Below are positions 61,638 to 64,000 of a stretch of 64,000 nt of DNA, piece after piece (position 1 is the first letter of the stretch; the number at the start of each line of letters is the position of its first letter). The notes beneath the pieces are model-generated. The model saw nothing but the letters and a program-made list of their open reading frames with translations. It was not told the origin of the DNA and made no database searches. This DNA is from Prevotella sp. oral taxon 475 (GTDB lineage Bacteria; Bacteroidota; Bacteroidia; Bacteroidales; Bacteroidaceae), in NCBI RefSeq assembly GCF_018127805.1, contig NZ_CP072334.1:124001-188000 (forward strand), in the 5' to 3' direction. A program made the translations under genes and the position numbers.

Positions 61638-62411
61638 CTAACTGAATGCCTCTTCCGTGAGAATACTCTCTAATTCTTCGGCCGAGAGGCGCAGACGAAA
61701 TTTTCCGCCGATGGAAACCGAAATATTACCCGTCTCTTCCGAAACAATCACCGCCACAGCGTCGCTGCTCTGCGAAATGCCCATGGCTGCACGGTGACGG
61801 AGCCCCAACGAACGGGGAATGTCTTGATTGTGCGACACGGGAAGGATGCACCCCGCTGCCTTGATGCGCTTCTTCGAGATGACCATCGCTCCATCATGTA
61901 GGGGGGAATTTTTAAAAAAGATGTTCTCGATGAGCCGCTGATTGATTTTGGCATCAATCAAGTCGCCCGTGTCTACAATGTCATCGAGCGGTGCTCCGCG
62001 TTCGATGACGATGAGGGCACCCACCTTTCCGCGCGCCATCGCCATGCAGGCCATCACAATTGGGATGATAGTCTCTTTGTCTTCCTTGGCTTTGTTGTCG
62101 CCCGTATAGAAAAATCGCATGATGCCCCGCATCCTTTGGTGAGCTCCAAGGGTGTAAAGAAACTTGCGAATCTCTTCCTGAAAGAGGATGATCAGCGTCA
62201 CAACACCTACGCTTACCAGCTTGTCGAGAATGCCACCAAGCAGCCGCATCTCGAAAACCTGACTCACTAAGAGCCATATCAACACAAAGAACATGATGCC
62301 GATGAAGATGTTCAGCGAGCGAGACTCTTTCATCAGGCGATAGAGATAGTAGAGCATCAGTGCCACAAGCACGATGTCGATGATGTCTTTTATACCGAAA
62401 TCGAAAAACAT
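61638..62411 (-). CDS. cdaA: Diadenylate cyclase, CdaA type
   Basis: 257 residues. Three membrane helices (residues 10-80) precede a DisA_N domain with the catalytic motifs SPLHDGAMVIS (DGA) and LGLRHRAAMGIS (RHR) and GALIVIERGAPLDD. It makes c-di-AMP from two ATP at the inner membrane, a signal for osmotic and wall homeostasis. It lies eight bases downstream of folP. The CdaR/GlmM partners of Firmicutes are absent here. Confidence 0.95.
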   Translation of the reverse strand: MFFDFGIKDIIDIVLVALMLYYLYRLMKESRSLNIFIGIMFFVLIWLLVSQVFEMRLLGGILDKLVSVGVVTLIILFQEEIRKFLYTLGAHQRMRGIMRFFYTGDNKAKEDKETIIPIVMACMAMARGKVGALIVIERGAPLDDIVDTGDLIDAKINQRLIENIFFKNSPLHDGAMVISKKRIKAAGCILPVSHNQDIPRSLGLRHRAAMGISQSSDAVAVIVSEETGNISVSIGGKFRLRLSAEELESILTEEAFS

Positions 62412-62419
62412 ATGTTCTT

Positions 62420-63322
62420 TTATCTGTTATCCTTATCCTTTGATTCGCAATGCATTTCTTCTCTCTTCTTTTCTCCTTCTGCCCTCATCTTGCCCACCAA
62501 CTCGACCGTCTCTACCGCTTCTTTTACGTCGTGTACACGCAGAATCGAGGCTCCTTTCATCAGAGAAATCGTGTGGACAACGGTTGTTCCGTTAAGGGCC
62601 GTCGTGGCATCTCCGCCCGTTTGTTTGTAAATCATCGACTTACGCGATACGCCTACCAGAATGGGTAGCCCCAGGACGGTGAGCTTTTCAGCCTCGGACA
62701 GGAGCTGATAGTTCTGCTCTAAGGTCTTTCCGAATCCGTAACCGGGGTCGATGATGATGTCTTTCACACCGAGTTCGTGTAGCTGTTGCACTTCTTTGGC
62801 AAAACCGATGAGCATTTTTCGCAGTGTGGGTTGTACCGACATGAGGATGTAAGGCACACCTAAACGGGCCACCATGCGAAACATCGTCGGGTAATCGCCT
62901 GTCTCCTCTTCCAGCGGAACATTGGCAATGCCTGTGATTCCGCCTTCGGATACATCGTTGATGAGGTCTGCTCCAAATTCTTCTACGCTCATTCGGGCCA
63001 CTTCCGGACGAAAGGTGTCCACCGAGACAAGTGTCTCCGGCTGTTCGCGCCGCACTGTTTTCAAGGCCAGCCGCAACCGTTCCATCTCCTCTTCCTGGGA
63101 CACTTGCACGCCACCAGGCCGCGTAGAGAAGGCTCCTATGTCGATGATTCGCCCGCCTTCTTCCACGATTTGGTTCGCCCGACGTGCCACTTCGGCTTCT
63201 GTCTGCACCCTGCTACCGATGTAAAACGAGTCGGGCGTGGCGTTGAGAATCCCCATGACAAGAGGAAAATCGGCAGCATCTGCCAATTTTCCTCTAAAAG
63301 ATAATGTGGGAAACACGTTCAT
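62420..63322 (-). CDS. folP: Dihydropteroate synthase
   Basis: 300 residues. VMGILNATPDSFYIG, GGRIIDIGAFSTRPG, LVSVDTFRPEVA, LINDVSEGG and KDIIIDPGYGFGKT with LVGVSRKSMI are the pterin- and pABA-site motifs of DHPS. It makes dihydropteroate in folate synthesis and is the sulfonamide target. A charged tail of about 20 residues follows the fold. Two bases separate it from the upstream thioredoxin-like gene, so TlpA-like, folP and cdaA form an operon. Confidence 0.95.
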   Translation of the reverse strand: MNVFPTLSFRGKLADAADFPLVMGILNATPDSFYIGSRVQTEAEVARRANQIVEEGGRIIDIGAFSTRPGGVQVSQEEEMERLRLALKTVRREQPETLVSVDTFRPEVARMSVEEFGADLINDVSEGGITGIANVPLEEETGDYPTMFRMVARLGVPYILMSVQPTLRKMLIGFAKEVQQLHELGVKDIIIDPGYGFGKTLEQNYQLLSEAEKLTVLGLPILVGVSRKSMIYKQTGGDATTALNGTTVVHTISLMKGASILRVHDVKEAVETVELVGKMRAEGEKKREEMHCESKDKDNR

Positions 63323-63324
63323 TC

Positions 63325-63999
63325 TTACTTGCCGAAGAGCTCATCCAACAAGGTGTAGAAGGCTGGATCTTCGCCCACCACCGTCTTTACGATTTTTCCA
63401 TCGGGACCTATTACAATCTTGGTGGGGAAACCTTGAATGGCATATTCGCTCAGAACTTTGCTTTCTTTTGTGTTGTAGACGTGTAGCCAAGGCAGTTCGT
63501 GCTTCTTAACGGCCTCTTTCCACTTTTCAAGAGGGTCGTTGCAGTCGATGCCAAGAATCTCAAACTTGCCCTTGTATTTGGCATAATACTCTTTCATCTT
63601 CGGGAAACCCTTGATGCACCAGCCGCACCATGAGCCCCAAAAGTCGAGAACCACGTATTTGCCACGTAGACTCGACAAGCTCAGCGGCTGTCCATTCAGG
63701 TCGTTGAGCGTAAAGTTGGGAGCCTCTACACCTGCTGCTTGCATCTTGGCCGCCCGTTCTTCCGACTCTTTTTTCTCGCGAAGCTGATTGAGTCGTACCT
63801 CATAATAGGGTTTCATTCGCCCTTCTCTCACTGCCGGAGCGAGCAGTTTTACGGCTGCTTCCATCTCTTCCAGGTCGTGCAGTTGGGCAATTGTGTAGAC
63901 GTTGGCTTCGTAGCCGGGATGTTTCTTGATAAAGTCGATACTGGCATTCGTTACCTTTGCTTTCAGAATGGGGCTTTTTTCTTCATACTCTTTCATCAA
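63325..63999 (-). CDS. TlpA-like thioredoxin-family protein, 5' end missing
   Basis: At least 224 residues, open to the window edge; the apparent start there is a TTG at the boundary, so the gene is taken as truncated. The N-terminal visible part is helical. A TlpA/AhpC-type thioredoxin domain then has APNFTLNDLNGQPLSLSSLR, the redox motif FWGSWCGWCIKGF (C-x2-C) and the cis-Pro loop QGFPTKIVIGPDG. In Bacteroidales such proteins usually have a DUF4369 domain and a signal peptide in the missing part and act as periplasmic thiol-disulfide reductants. Confidence 0.9.
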   Translation of the reverse strand: MMKEYEEKSPILKAKVTNASIDFIKKHPGYEANVYTIAQLHDLEEMEAAVKLLAPAVREGRMKPYYEVRLNQLREKKESEERAAKMQAAGVEAPNFTLNDLNGQPLSLSSLRGKYVVLDFWGSWCGWCIKGFPKMKEYYAKYKGKFEILGIDCNDPLEKWKEAVKKHELPWLHVYNTKESKVLSEYAIQGFPTKIVIGPDGKIVKTVVGEDPAFYTLLDELFGK

Positions 64000-64000
64000 A

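Overview
The window looks like chromosomal DNA of a Bacteroidales bacterium, most likely Prevotellaceae. The evidence is Bacteroidota-type promoters (-33 TTG/TTTG, about 20 bases, -7 TAnnTTTG), an HU-HIG DNA-binding protein next to a tiny 'smalltalk' protein, glycine-lipid acyltransferases, a GH109-type oxidoreductase-fold pair, and a TonB receptor/DUF4876/DUF6850 operon. No rRNA gene, integrase, transposase or CRISPR array was seen.

Region 1 (1-2621): the 3' end of a papain-like peptidase gene, then a hybrid cluster protein gene (hcp) with a long regulatory leader. Region 2 (2622-34626): a 32 kb single-orientation (minus strand) surface-polysaccharide locus. It starts with UDP-galactopyranose mutase (glf) at 34626. 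Next is an acyl-carrier-protein/N-acyl-aminosugar module (27328-33481), followed by a flippase, nine glycosyltransferases, a UDP-sugar dehydrogenase, three membrane acyltransferases and an EpsG-like polymerase. It ends with a complete PglF/PglE/PglD/PglC-like set, which should make UDP-diacetylbacillosamine and load it on undecaprenyl phosphate. The core of the locus is visibly more AT-rich than its flanks.

Region 3 (34627-37260): a long leader, two micro-proteins, an HU-like protein, an M15 peptidase and a small unknown protein, resembling a cargo or prophage-remnant type cluster common in Bacteroidales. Region 4 (37261-49123): a GH109-like protein, glycine-lipid genes glsA/glsB, ruvB, a Zn/Cd P-type ATPase, a TonB-dependent receptor and a quinol nitric oxide reductase. 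Region 5 (49439-64000): serpin, S41 protease, tRNA-Asn, a second GH109-like protein, rpmH, the TonB receptor/DUF4876/DUF6850 operon (receptor frameshifted), and an operon of TlpA-like protein, folP and diadenylate cyclase.

The most unusual signal is non-coding. Eight intergenic regions each carry a short array, usually four units, of a GCAAAAGCTAAGAAAACG-type repeat in an exact 22-base register. Other points worth checking are two single-base frameshifts (DUF1919 gene and TonB receptor), shared CRP/FNR-like operators at hcp and the NO reductase gene, and the acyl-ACP sugar-decoration module. All function calls come from reading the sequence; no database search was run.
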